Positions 25,097-33,847 of a DNA stretch of 64,000 nucleotides are shown here, in pieces. Source of the DNA: Bacillus massiliigorillae. Lineage in GTDB: Bacteria; Bacillota; Bacilli; Bacillales; DSM-1321. Below the pieces are notes generated by a model. That model was given only the letters and a program-made list of their open reading frames with translations, made no database searches and was not told where the DNA came from. The stretch is taken from positions 3,386,558-3,450,557 of the forward strand of contig NZ_HG428741.1 in the NCBI RefSeq assembly GCF_000380245.2, in the 5' to 3' direction. A program made the position numbers and the translations under genes. Numbering within the stretch: the first letter of the stretch is position 1; each line of letters begins with the position of its first letter.

Positions 25097-25753
25097 ATGG
25101 TATCCAATGTAGACTATACTTCACCTTCTGCACAATTCTCATTTGATCTAAATAACAACACTTTATTCAAAAAAGACAATCAAAACTTCATTAATTTATT
25201 AGGAATTAACCAATTAAACACTCTAGAAAATGTCTCATTATTAGATATTTATTTAAGTAAGAATAATGTTGTCGAGCCACATTACCATCAAAATGCTGCA
25301 GAATTAGTATATTGTATTTCGGGAGCCGCTACTGTTTCTATACTCAATCCATATACAAAAAAGATTAAAAACTATCCTATTAAACCTGGTCAAGTAGCCA
25401 ATGTTCCACAAGGCTGGTGGCATTATGAAGAAGCTACTGTTAATGACACACATTTACTAGCCATATTCGATGCACCAACACCTGAAGTTATACTCGGTTC
25501 AGACATTATAAAACTAACTCCTGCTAATATTATGGCGAAAACGTATTGTATGGATGAAAAAGAATGGAAGAAAGCAATCTCCCCTATAACACCTGGAACA
25601 TATATCGGTCCTCCGAAAAACTGCACAAAACGTACAAAAACTACTTCAAACCAATATGCAGATCAATACATGAATTATTACAATACCCCTAGATATAACA
25701 TTCCAACTTACTATTGGTATCCTTATCAACATGCATTACCTTATTATTACTAA
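25097..25753 (+). CDS. Cupin protein with Tyr/Asn-rich tail, possible spore-coat protein
   Basis: 218 residues. A single germin-like cupin occupies residues 20-160: VEPHYHQNAAELVYCISGAA holds the His-x-His...Glu metal ligands and NVPQGWWHYEE the second His. This resembles one half of oxalate decarboxylase. From ~185 on, the tail is very rich in Tyr, Asn and Pro (QYADQYMNYYN, YYWYPYQ, LPYYY end), unlike the enzymes. OxdD is a known Bacillus spore-coat cupin and Tyr-rich tails are common in cross-linked coat proteins, so a coat role is inferred. ATG 25097 follows AAGGTGGG. Enzyme activity is uncertain. Confidence 0.75.
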   Translation: MVSNVDYTSPSAQFSFDLNNNTLFKKDNQNFINLLGINQLNTLENVSLLDIYLSKNNVVEPHYHQNAAELVYCISGAATVSILNPYTKKIKNYPIKPGQVANVPQGWWHYEEATVNDTHLLAIFDAPTPEVILGSDIIKLTPANIMAKTYCMDEKEWKKAISPITPGTYIGPPKNCTKRTKTTSNQYADQYMNYYNTPRYNIPTYYWYPYQHALPYYY

Positions 25754-25770
25754 ACAGATTACTGTGTTAA

Positions 25771-25798
25771 GAGCCGACGATTTCCGTTGGCTTTTACT
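25771..25798 (+). terminator. Terminator after the cupin gene
   Basis: AGCCGACG/CGTTGGCT with one G-U pair, five-base loop, then TTTACT. Confidence 0.65.
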
Positions 25799-25922
25799 AT
25801 TTATTTGACTTACAAATAAATAAACCATTTAAAATCTTTTTTGAATTAATTATCCATTTTTTAATAACAATTCCTCATTTGCAGTCGATTCAATATCTGA
25901 AACAATATGGGTAGATAAAGTA

Positions 25923-25946
25923 AATAGACAGCATCGCTGCTGTCTA
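25923..25946 (-). terminator. Hairpin after the arc operon
   Basis: TAGACAGC/GCTGTCTA with a short loop, 21 bases past the last minus-strand gene of the arc operon, followed on that strand by TTTACTTTATC. Confidence 0.55.
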
Positions 25947-25966
25947 CGCCTAGAAAATTTATGTGA

Positions 25967-26386
25967 TTATATATTCTTTTTTAATAAATTAAAAGCTGAT
26001 AATCTGTTCAAAACAGAAACTAATAATACAGGAACATACATATAGACAATAATTCCTTTCAGATTAAAAAAGAAAATCATTAACATAACCGTTCCTACAA
26101 TAGAAGCGATAAAACTAATACGCTTAGGTAAACGAATAAAGTATAGCGTAATAATTCCATTCATCATACCGAAAAGCAATAGCATGATGGAAATAATAAG
26201 AAAGGTATTAACCGATTGTAAGGAATCATTCATATTTGGAGATGAGCCAAACAAAAGAACAAATGCAAATGTTAGCGCACCAAATATCATATATATATTC
26301 CCCGTTCTTTTTCTTGAAAATATAAGAACAGCAGTGAAGATAAAAAAGACAACCGAAAAAAAGCTGATAATTCCCAAGTTACTCAT
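25967..26386 (-). CDS. Small four-TM membrane protein at the end of the arc operon
   Basis: Unrecognised 139-residue protein with four to five hydrophobic segments (IISFFSVVFFIFTAVLIF, YMIFGALTFAFVLLFG, FLIISIMLLLFGMMNGIIT, FIASIVGTVMLMIFFF). A short KRTG loop follows TM1. It starts nine bases after the ArcD-like gene, so it is the last gene of the arginine deiminase operon. A role in arginine/ornithine exchange, or as a small partner of the transporter, is only inferred from position. Confidence 0.7.
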   Translation of the reverse strand: MSNLGIISFFSVVFFIFTAVLIFSRKRTGNIYMIFGALTFAFVLLFGSSPNMNDSLQSVNTFLIISIMLLLFGMMNGIITLYFIRLPKRISFIASIVGTVMLMIFFFNLKGIIVYMYVPVLLVSVLNRLSAFNLLKKNI

Positions 26387-26395
26387 CCTTCTTTA

Positions 26396-27931
26396 TTAGA
26401 AAATCATCATACCAACAGCTAATATGGCTATAGAAGCTATAAAGATAGCTATAAGAACCTTCCAAACAAATTTTAACCAAGTAGAATATTCAACCTTCGC
26501 AATACTTAACCCACCCATTACTACGCCTGAAGTTGGCGTGAAAAGATTCACAAAGCCTGATCCAGCGCTAAAAACCATAATCATCACTTCAGGAGATAAA
26601 CCTAAGCTTTTTGTTAAAGGAGCAAAAATCGGCATTGATACGGTTGCCAATCCTGATGATGAAGGAATTAAGAAAGACAAACCTATGTAGATTAAATAAG
26701 CCATGCCTACAAACGCAATTCCCGAAATTCCATTTAGTACATTCGATGCTTTATCTAAAATAAATAAATCTAATCCTGAATTCGACATGATAAAAGATAT
26801 TCCTCGGGAAATTCCTAAAATTAATGCTACGCCTACCATATCAGCTGCACCAACAATAAATGAATCCACAAGATCTTTTTCACTCAGGCGGTATACCATA
26901 CCCGTAACTATTCCCATAATCGCAAACCATGCAGCTAATTCAGGGAAAGACCATTGTCCAAGAGGAGAACCCGTCAGCATACCTGTATATTTAGCAAAGA
27001 ACGTTACGCCAAAATCTTCCCAAGGAACAATTCCGAGAATCATAACGAGAAACGAAATACCAAATAGAACTAATACTAATTTTCTTCTTCCGGTAAATTC
27101 CATCGTTTCCTCATTGTTATTACCATATGATTCCTTTGCATTTTTCCATTCTGATTCTGTTAATAATGATTTCGAATTATCATTTTTCACCTTTTTGGCA
27201 TAAGACATTACGAAGAAAATAGCTATCGCTAGCGTTACAAGCCATAACATCACACCGAGGATAATAATCGTTCCTTGATTAATTGCTACTCCTACTGACT
27301 TAGCTGATGCGGCTGCTACACCTGGTGCAAAAGGATTTACAGTTGAACCTAATGTTCCACATCCCGCTCCAAGCATAATGGTTGCTGCGGCAACGAGCGG
27401 ATCAAATCCCACAGCTAGCATCGTAGCTGTTATTAAAGCATAAAAAGCTAAACTTTCCTCAGCCATACCATACGATGTTCCACCAAGGGAAAAAATAATC
27501 ATCAAAATCGGTATTAATATTAGTTCTTTACCTTTCATTTTATTTACAATCGCAGCTACACCTGCATCAAGTGCTCCTGTTTTCGTAACAACACCTAGAA
27601 ATCCACCAATTATAAGAATGAAGAAGGCAACATCAATGGCTCCCGCAAGAGATCCTTCATTTGCTACATTAATATAATGACCTTCTGCACCTTTTAAATA
27701 ATCTAATGCTTGTGGAATCCCTTCATTTTGCATTTTTTCACTAATGTTTTCTTGTATCGTAGAATCTTTTATTCCAATCATTCCTGTAATAGGAGCCATT
27801 AGTACATCGCTAACTCTAGCAGGAATAACTTGAGGTACAAATTGAGTGACAAGCCCCACAATAATGGTCAACGCAAGAAGTACTGTATAAGCGGTTGGAA
27901 ACTGAAATTTCTTCTTTTTCTTAGTTGTCAT
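26396..27931 (-). CDS. arcD: YfcC/ArcD-type arginine-ornithine antiporter
   Basis: Membrane carrier expected to import arginine and release ornithine for the deiminase pathway. 511 residues, ~12 membrane segments, DcuC/YfcC superfamily. SLGGTSYGMAEESLAFYALI and MLGAGCGTLGSTVNPFAPG are family signatures in the first half and FLIPSSSGLATVSMPIFAPL plus NLFTPTSGVVMGG in the second. ATG 27931 is chosen because AAGGTGGA precedes it by five bases. It is the fourth gene of arcA-arcB-arcC-arcD. Specificity is inferred from the operon; YfcC relatives also carry other solutes. Confidence 0.87.
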   Translation of the reverse strand: MTTKKKKKFQFPTAYTVLLALTIIVGLVTQFVPQVIPARVSDVLMAPITGMIGIKDSTIQENISEKMQNEGIPQALDYLKGAEGHYINVANEGSLAGAIDVAFFILIIGGFLGVVTKTGALDAGVAAIVNKMKGKELILIPILMIIFSLGGTSYGMAEESLAFYALITATMLAVGFDPLVAAATIMLGAGCGTLGSTVNPFAPGVAAASAKSVGVAINQGTIIILGVMLWLVTLAIAIFFVMSYAKKVKNDNSKSLLTESEWKNAKESYGNNNEETMEFTGRRKLVLVLFGISFLVMILGIVPWEDFGVTFFAKYTGMLTGSPLGQWSFPELAAWFAIMGIVTGMVYRLSEKDLVDSFIVGAADMVGVALILGISRGISFIMSNSGLDLFILDKASNVLNGISGIAFVGMAYLIYIGLSFLIPSSSGLATVSMPIFAPLTKSLGLSPEVMIMVFSAGSGFVNLFTPTSGVVMGGLSIAKVEYSTWLKFVWKVLIAIFIASIAILAVGMMIF

Positions 27932-27965
27932 TCTGTCCACCTTCTCATCAATAATTTATATATCT

Positions 27966-28002
27966 ACAAATGGATGACGCCAAGAGGTCGTCATCCATTT
28001 GT
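27966..28002 (-). terminator. Intercistronic hairpin between arcC and arcD
   Basis: Fourteen-base perfect stem ACAAATGGATGACG/CGTCATCCATTTGT with a nine-base loop and no U tract. Probably an mRNA processing or stabilising element that sets the arcC:arcD ratio. Confidence 0.6.
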
Positions 28003-28017
28003 AAGTAATCAATTTAC

Positions 28018-28953
28018 TTATGCTTCAATAATCGTACCTGTTACTCCTTGTAAAGCATCTTTCGCTCTCTCTAATGAGGTGATAATAGCTTTTCCTCCAG
28101 GAGTATTTCTTACAAAACTTAGACAAGCTTCAACTTTTGGTAACATCGAACCTGGAGCAAAATGACCTTCTTTTATATATTGCTCAGCTTCAGCTACCGT
28201 CATTTTAGCTAAATCTTTTTGATCTGGCTTATTGAAGTTGATAGCAACTCGATCGACAGCAGTTAAAATGATTAGCATTTCAGCATTTAGGTCTTGCGCC
28301 AATTTGGAGGACGACTTGTCCTTGTCAATTACAGCTGCTACACCTTCATAGTTGTTATCACGTTTAACTACTGGAATTCCTCCACCACCAACTGTTATAA
28401 CAACATCATCTTGATCGATAAGTTGCTTAATAACATTTAGTTGGACAATATCTTTTGGTGCTGGTGACGGTACAACACGTCTAAATCCACGTCCTGCATC
28501 TTCAACAAATGAATAGTTTTTCTCTTTAGCTATCGCATCAGCTTCTTCTTTGCTATAGAACATGCCGATTGGTTTTGTTGGATTAGTAAATGCCTCATCA
28601 TTAATATCCACAACTACTTCTGTAATAATACATGCAACTTCCTTATTAATATTACGATTCGATAATTCCTGTTTGATGGCTTGTTCAAGGTGATATCCAA
28701 TATAACCTTGACTCATTGCACCACATTCAGGAAAAGGCATTGGAGGAGTGTTTGCACCATTTGTTGCTGCATACTCCATCGCAAGATTAATCATGCCGAC
28801 TTGTGGTCCATTTCCATGACCAACAATAACTGTATTACCTTCTTCTACTAAATCGGCAATGGTTTTCGCTGTATGTTTCACTAATTCAAGTTGCTCTTCT
28901 GACGTATTTCCCAATGCATTTCCACCTAAAGCAATAACTAATCGTTTACCCAT
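28018..28953 (-). CDS. arcC: Carbamate kinase
   Basis: Last enzyme of the arginine deiminase pathway: carbamoyl phosphate + ADP gives ATP, ammonia and CO2. 311 residues. RLVIALGGNALGN (residue 3), VGHGNGPQVG (near 44), CGAMSQGYIGYHLEQ (near 78), VPSPAPKDIVQLNVIKQL (near 160), VTVGGGGIPVV (near 186) and HFAPGSMLPKVEACL (near 260) are the family blocks. Overlapping upstream spacing of 14 bases to arcB. Ribosome site AAGGAG. This is the ATP-yielding step that makes the operon useful under anaerobic or acid conditions. Confidence 0.97.
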   Translation of the reverse strand: MGKRLVIALGGNALGNTSEEQLELVKHTAKTIADLVEEGNTVIVGHGNGPQVGMINLAMEYAATNGANTPPMPFPECGAMSQGYIGYHLEQAIKQELSNRNINKEVACIITEVVVDINDEAFTNPTKPIGMFYSKEEADAIAKEKNYSFVEDAGRGFRRVVPSPAPKDIVQLNVIKQLIDQDDVVITVGGGGIPVVKRDNNYEGVAAVIDKDKSSSKLAQDLNAEMLIILTAVDRVAINFNKPDQKDLAKMTVAEAEQYIKEGHFAPGSMLPKVEACLSFVRNTPGGKAIITSLERAKDALQGVTGTIIEA

Positions 28954-28967
28954 TCACTTAGTCTCCT

Positions 28968-29963
28968 TTATGAACCGATGGTTGCAACTATAATGGCCTT
29001 AATTGTATGCATTCTGTTTTCTGCTTCATCAAATACAACGGATTGTTTTGATTCAAATACCTCATCTGTAACTTCGATTTCTGAAATATTGAATTTCTCC
29101 CCGACCGTTTTACCAACCTCTGTTTTTAAATCATGGAAGGCTGGTAAGCAGTGCATGAAGATAGCTTCAGGGTTTGCGTTATCCATAACAGCTTTATTAA
29201 CCTGATATGGTTTTAATAATTTCAGACGGCTATCCCATACTTCATCTGGCTCACCCATTGATACCCATACGTCTGTATAGATTACATCTGCGTTTTTCGT
29301 ACCAGCCGAAACATCTTCCGTTAATGTAATCGTAGAACCGGATACTTTCGCAATTTCTTTACATGTTTCAACTAATTCATCATGAGGGAATAATTCCTTA
29401 GGCGCACACGCCGTAAAGTTTAGACCCATTTTCGCACAAGCAACCATTAATGAGTTACCCATGTTGTTTCTTGCATCTCCCATATAAACGAAGTTAACGC
29501 CTTTTAATCTTCCGAGTTTTTCTTCAATGGTTAATAGGTCAGCAATCATCTGCGTAGGGTGGAATTCATCCGTTAATCCGTTCCATACAGGAACACCGGA
29601 ATAACGTGCTAAATCTTCCACAATTCCTTGTGAGAATCCACGATATTCAATACCATCGTACATTCTTCCTAAAACGCGTGCTGTATCAGCAATCGATTCC
29701 TTTTTCCCCATTTGTGAAGAACCTGCATCTAAGAATGTAACTCCCATTCCTAAGTCATAAGCAGCCACTTCAAACGAGCAACGTGTACGTGTCGATGTTT
29801 TCTCAAATAAAAGTACGATATTTTTTCCCTTAAGCGTGTCATGACAAATTCCTGCACGTTTTAAGTCCTTCAGATTTTTCGATAAATCAATTAAGTAACG
29901 AATTTCAGCAGGGCTAAAATCCAATAATTTTAAAAATGAACGACCTCTTAAGTTAACTCCCAT
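28968..29963 (-). CDS. arcB: Catabolic ornithine carbamoyltransferase
   Basis: Splits citrulline by phosphate into ornithine and carbamoyl phosphate; position between arcA and arcC indicates the catabolic enzyme rather than ArgF. 331 residues. Carbamoyl phosphate site STRTRCSFEVAA (near 55), DAGSSQMGKKES, HPTQMIADLLT (near 137), ornithine site DVWVSMGEP (near 232), and FMHCLPAFHD (near 270). ATG 29963 is used because GGAGG lies eight bases upstream; an in-frame TTG at 29978 sits inside that site. Oligomeric state cannot be seen. Confidence 0.96.
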   Translation of the reverse strand: MGVNLRGRSFLKLLDFSPAEIRYLIDLSKNLKDLKRAGICHDTLKGKNIVLLFEKTSTRTRCSFEVAAYDLGMGVTFLDAGSSQMGKKESIADTARVLGRMYDGIEYRGFSQGIVEDLARYSGVPVWNGLTDEFHPTQMIADLLTIEEKLGRLKGVNFVYMGDARNNMGNSLMVACAKMGLNFTACAPKELFPHDELVETCKEIAKVSGSTITLTEDVSAGTKNADVIYTDVWVSMGEPDEVWDSRLKLLKPYQVNKAVMDNANPEAIFMHCLPAFHDLKTEVGKTVGEKFNISEIEVTDEVFESKQSVVFDEAENRMHTIKAIIVATIGS

Positions 29964-29999
29964 TTGTAATACCTCCAATAAAATGTTCGAATCTAATCA

Positions 30000-31220
30000 T
30001 TATTTTTCTTCTCTAAGAAGAGGCATCGACATACAACGTGGGCCACCTCTACCTCTTGAAAGCTCAGACGATGGAATAACATGAATCGTAATTCCATGTT
30101 GCTCTAACAGTTCATTCGTAATATAGTTTCGTGAATAAACAATGACATGCCCTGGTTTGATACATAGTGTATTTGAACCGTCATTCCATTGCTCACGCTC
30201 AGCCACGATATCGTCTCCACCACCACATGGAATTAAAACAATATCTTCTGTATGAAGATACGTAGAAAGAATTTTGTCTAGCTCCATATTTAACTTCTCA
30301 ATTTTTAATTCATTAGAACCTTCTCCTTTTGTTAGTTCAAATACTTGAAGAGGTCCTTGAATATGTGGATGGATTGTAAATTTGTTATAATCCACTTGCG
30401 TAAATACAGTATCTAAATGCATATACGCACGAGATTTAGGAATATCAATCGCCAAAACCGTAGTAATTAAATTCCCCTCTGTCTTGAAGAAAAGCTGTCT
30501 CGCTAATTCTTCAATTGCTTCTGGAGTAGTTCTTTGTGAAATACCTACAGCAATGACTTCTGCTGAGAGATTTAAGATATCTCCACCTTCAATAGCATTA
30601 TCAAAGTCACGATTGTATACTTTTTGCGTATCATTGTAATCGGGATGATATTTAAAAATATAATCCGCATATATCGTTTCTCGATTTCTTGTAACGGAAT
30701 ACATTTTATTTAAACTGATTTTATCTCCAATGACTGCAAATGGATCTCTGGTGAAGTATAGATTTGGCATAGGATCTGTTACGAAAGGATATTTTTGAAC
30801 AAAGCCAGCTAAACTTACTTGTTTATCTGCTGGAAGATCTTTTCTTCTAATTCCTGCCATTGTTGTTCTAACTAGCTCTTTATTATCTTGTATTGCGTTT
30901 AAATACTCATATACTCTTTTGACTGTACCAGGATATTTAACACCCGCTTCAGCAATAAATTGGTATATAAACTCCTCTTTCACTTTTGAATCATGTAATA
31001 CTTCAGCCGTTAGATCATCTAAGTAAACAACTTCAACACCATTTTCCTCTAATACCTTTGCCATGGCATCATGTTCACTTTGCGCTTTTTCCAGCCAAGG
31101 AATATCATCGAATAAAAGCCTTTCTAAGTATTCAGGAGTTAAATTTTCGATTTCTTTTCCAGGCCTGTGCAATAACACTTTTTTCAACGGCATTATTTCA
31201 TTTCTTACTACTACTCCCAT
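30000..31220 (-). CDS. arcA: Arginine deiminase
   Basis: First enzyme of the pathway: arginine to citrulline plus ammonia. 406 residues, usual length. Motifs: LKKVLLHRPGKEIENLTP (near 13), LPNLYFTRDPFAVIG-like block NLYFTRDPF (near 154), EGGDIL (near 212), HLDTVFTQVD (near 267, catalytic His) and the C-terminal nucleophile Cys in GRGGPRCMSMPL. ATG 31220 follows AAGGAGG. First gene of the minus-strand operon. The ~240-base gap to the divergent XRE gene has no clear ArgR box; ACGAC/GTCGT can form a short hairpin just before the ribosome site. Confidence 0.97.
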   Translation of the reverse strand: MGVVVRNEIMPLKKVLLHRPGKEIENLTPEYLERLLFDDIPWLEKAQSEHDAMAKVLEENGVEVVYLDDLTAEVLHDSKVKEEFIYQFIAEAGVKYPGTVKRVYEYLNAIQDNKELVRTTMAGIRRKDLPADKQVSLAGFVQKYPFVTDPMPNLYFTRDPFAVIGDKISLNKMYSVTRNRETIYADYIFKYHPDYNDTQKVYNRDFDNAIEGGDILNLSAEVIAVGISQRTTPEAIEELARQLFFKTEGNLITTVLAIDIPKSRAYMHLDTVFTQVDYNKFTIHPHIQGPLQVFELTKGEGSNELKIEKLNMELDKILSTYLHTEDIVLIPCGGGDDIVAEREQWNDGSNTLCIKPGHVIVYSRNYITNELLEQHGITIHVIPSSELSRGRGGPRCMSMPLLREEK

Positions 31221-31393
31221 TGCAAATTCCTCCTTAACGACCTACCTTGTTTAGTCGTCTTGCTTATTATTTTTCATTTCAACAGTAATAGTCTTGGAAA
31301 TTAAAGATAGGAATTTAAATTGACTGAAAAACCAATAGGCGATCAAAATACAAATCAATATCATTTCATACTAGTTCGTATGATTTATTTTAC

Positions 31394-31428
31394 TTGTTGC
31401 ACGAAAATAAAAAGTGTAATATTACACT
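31394..31428 (+). promoter_or_regulatory. Promoter and palindromic operator of the XRE regulator
   Basis: TTGTTG (31394-31399), 17-base spacer, TAATAT (31417-31422). The -10 box sits inside the perfect 16-base palindrome AGTGTAATATTACACT (31413-31428), an ideal autorepression site for the downstream HTH protein. Confidence 0.7.
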
Positions 31429-31457
31429 AGATAATACATAAGTTTTGGAGGTTTAAA

Positions 31458-31916
31458 ATGAACAAGGAGGATGTAATTCATATTGTTTCAAAAAAATTGA
31501 AACTAATTAGACATGAAAAAGGCTACACACAAGATAAAATGGCTGAAGTACTTGGTATTTCAAAGAAAACTTTAGTGCAAATTGAAAAAGAACGCACTCC
31601 CGCTACATGGACTTGTGTAATCGCTGTTTGTGCCTTATTTAAAGACTCTGATGTCATTCAATCTGCCTTAGGCGCAGAGCCATTAGAAGTGATCGAAACA
31701 TTAGCACACGATAAAATTATTACCCCAAAGGAAAAAACTTTAGGAGGTAAGGTTTGGTGGAAGCAAATAAAGCAGGATAAATCCTTTGTATTGCAACAAA
31801 ATGTAATTAGCCAACATTTTCGAATTATTGATGATGATAATTATCGTTGGTATAGTTCCTTTAATAAGGATGAAGCCTTTGCTTATTTTGAAGAGCTTGT
31901 TAAAAGACTTTATTAG
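31458..31916 (+). CDS. XRE-family transcriptional regulator divergent from the arc operon
   Basis: 152 residues. Residues 8-65 form a Cro/CI-type helix-turn-helix: LKLIRHEKGYTQDKMAEVLGISKKTLVQIEKE. The remaining ~85 residues are not recognised; WWKQIKQDKSFVLQQNVISQHFRIIDDDNYRWYSSF could be a small ligand domain. Ribosome site TTGGAGG. It is transcribed away from arcA, and a perfect palindrome covers its own -10 box. Control of the arc operon is inferred from divergent placement; no second copy of the palindrome was found nearer arcA. Confidence 0.82.
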   Translation: MNKEDVIHIVSKKLKLIRHEKGYTQDKMAEVLGISKKTLVQIEKERTPATWTCVIAVCALFKDSDVIQSALGAEPLEVIETLAHDKIITPKEKTLGGKVWWKQIKQDKSFVLQQNVISQHFRIIDDDNYRWYSSFNKDEAFAYFEELVKRLY

Positions 31917-31988
31917 TCATTCATTGATGGATACATAAAAATATAGTTACCAAACCTTTTTAATCGCTAACTATACTTCAAACTAAAA

Positions 31989-32031
31989 AGGACCTTTCCG
32001 TTAGAAAATGTAATTCTAACAGGAAGGTCCT
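31989..32031. terminator. Bidirectional terminator between XRE and TRAP genes
   Basis: AGGACCTT-CC-TTAGAA pairs with TTCTAA-GG-AAGGTCCT; T-rich on the plus side, A5 on the left for the minus strand. Confidence 0.8.
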
Positions 32032-32064
32032 CTTCTTCTTTAAAGAATACTCTTACGTATGAAG

Positions 32065-33339
32065 TTACTCAACATGATCTCCTAAGAAAGTGACAATATC
32101 AGGGAAAAATGAAATAACTACAATGAAGAGAATCATTATTACAGCATAAGGAATAACACCTTTTACAATTTCACTTATGGTATTAGAACGATCGATTCCT
32201 TTAAGAACGAATAGGTTCAATCCAACCGGTGGTGAAATTAAAGCTAATTCCATATTAATAACCATAACAATCGCAAACCAGATTGGGTCAAACCCTAATG
32301 AAACAATAATCGGATAAATGATTGGTAATGTAATAACCAATATCGAAATGGTCTCCAAAAACATTCCCAGTATTAATAGAACGATGTTGATTAAAATAAA
32401 GATAACCCAAGGCGATACATTACTTTCAGTTGCAAATTCCGTAATTGCTTGAGGAATTTGTAAGATTGTCATGATATAACCTAACAACATAGCTCCAACA
32501 ATAATGAATAAAATCATTGCATTTGATTTAACAGTAGCTAAAATGATTTTTTTTACGTTCTCTAAAGTTAAATTTCGATAAACAAAAGCTGAAATAGCTA
32601 AACTTAAAACAACACCCACAGCTGCAGCTTCTGTTGGAGTAAAGATTCCACTATAAATTCCACCAATAATCAGAATTGGTAATAGGAGGCCCCAAATAGC
32701 AACTTTAACAGATTCCATTCGTTCTCCCCACGTAGCAGGTGTATCCTTAATATGTCTCGTTTGATAAGACGAAAAGATCATGAATAAAAGAGTCAATGCA
32801 ATCCCTGGAACAATACCTGCCATAAAAAGCTTACCGATTGATTCACCCGTTACTGAGCCATAGATAATCATTGGAACACTTGGAGGAATTAGGATACCTA
32901 ATGTTCCCCCTGCCGCAAGAAGCCCTAATACATATTTTTTATTATATCCTCGCTTTACCATTTCCGGTAATGCTACAGACCCAACGGTAATAGCTGTCGT
33001 GACACTTGAACCGGAAATAGCGGAAAAGATTGCACAGCAGAATAATGTTGCTATAGCTAGTCCACCTGGTAAATGCCGAAACCATCTGCTTGCCATTTCA
33101 TATAAATCACGACCTACACCACTGACAACTAATATTTGACTCATAAGGACATACATTGGCAATGCAGTTAATGTAAAATCATCCAGTGATTTATATGAAA
33201 TAATCGGAATCTGAGAAAATGATATAACTCCTCCATTAAAGAAATACATACCCGCAATGGCTAACAAACCTAATGCAAACGCAACTGGTACCCCAATGAG
33301 CAATAGCCCACCTAATGTGCCCATAAAAAATATATTCAC
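32065..33339 (-). CDS. TRAP transporter large permease (DctM)
   Basis: Large membrane subunit (about 12 segments) of a tripartite sodium-driven dicarboxylate-type importer. 424 residues. GLLLIGVPVAFALGL near residue 11, SGSSVTTAITVGSVALPEMVKRGY near 110 and AAGGTLGILIPPSVPMIIYG near 142 are DctM signatures. GTG 33339 overlaps the DctQ stop by four bases and follows AAGGAGG. Last gene of the operon gntR - caiB - lyase - dctP - dctQ - dctM. TRAP systems carry C4-dicarboxylates, sialic acid and similar acids. Confidence 0.93.
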   Translation of the reverse strand: MNIFFMGTLGGLLLIGVPVAFALGLLAIAGMYFFNGGVISFSQIPIISYKSLDDFTLTALPMYVLMSQILVVSGVGRDLYEMASRWFRHLPGGLAIATLFCCAIFSAISGSSVTTAITVGSVALPEMVKRGYNKKYVLGLLAAGGTLGILIPPSVPMIIYGSVTGESIGKLFMAGIVPGIALTLLFMIFSSYQTRHIKDTPATWGERMESVKVAIWGLLLPILIIGGIYSGIFTPTEAAAVGVVLSLAISAFVYRNLTLENVKKIILATVKSNAMILFIIVGAMLLGYIMTILQIPQAITEFATESNVSPWVIFILINIVLLILGMFLETISILVITLPIIYPIIVSLGFDPIWFAIVMVINMELALISPPVGLNLFVLKGIDRSNTISEIVKGVIPYAVIMILFIVVISFFPDIVTFLGDHVE

Positions 33340-33833
33340 AAATGCTCGCCTCCTTTATGGATTCCTCCGTCTACAATCTGAAGAATAAAAGCTAAACAAA
33401 GCAAGAATCCCCCAGCAGGAAGAAATAATTCAGGCAAGTACATAGGAATTCTCAATAATGACGCAGATGTAACACCTAATTCCATCGTTGTCATTGAATG
33501 ATGAAAACCAAAATAAGTGAAAATAATACTAAATACTAAACCAAGTGCATTAGAAACGTAGGCAAGTACTGTCTTGAAGCGATCATTTACATTATTAATT
33601 AATAAATCTACAGTAATATGTGCGTATGCTCGTACAGCATAGGCACTTCCTAAAAAGCCACTACCAATAATGGCATAAATTGATAACTCAGTAGCCCAGA
33701 TCGTTGGTTGATTAAAGAACGCCCTTGAGATTACCTCGTAAAATATCATAAAAGTTGTGAGGAGGATAAGTAGCCCAGCTAAATATGCTCCAATATTAAT
33801 AAGTAAATCGGACATTCTATAAAGCAATTTCAT
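33336..33833 (-). CDS. TRAP transporter small permease (DctQ)
   Basis: Small membrane subunit, 165 residues, four hydrophobic segments. ISRAFFNQPTIWATELSIYAIIG near residue 37 matches the DctQ pattern (W-x-x-E at the TM2 start), and ARAYAHITVDLL-like AVRAYAHITVDLL near 68 the second. Sits 14 bases after DctP and overlaps DctM by four bases; ribosome site GGAGGG. Confidence 0.9.
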   Translation of the reverse strand: MKLLYRMSDLLINIGAYLAGLLILLTTFMIFYEVISRAFFNQPTIWATELSIYAIIGSGFLGSAYAVRAYAHITVDLLINNVNDRFKTVLAYVSNALGLVFSIIFTYFGFHHSMTTMELGVTSASLLRIPMYLPELFLPAGGFLLCLAFILQIVDGGIHKGGEHL

Positions 33834-33847
33834 ACACTATACCCTCC

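Noticed and set aside
26703..27203. Plus-strand 166-codon open frame
   Set aside because: Antisense to the ArcD-like transporter; no ribosome site.
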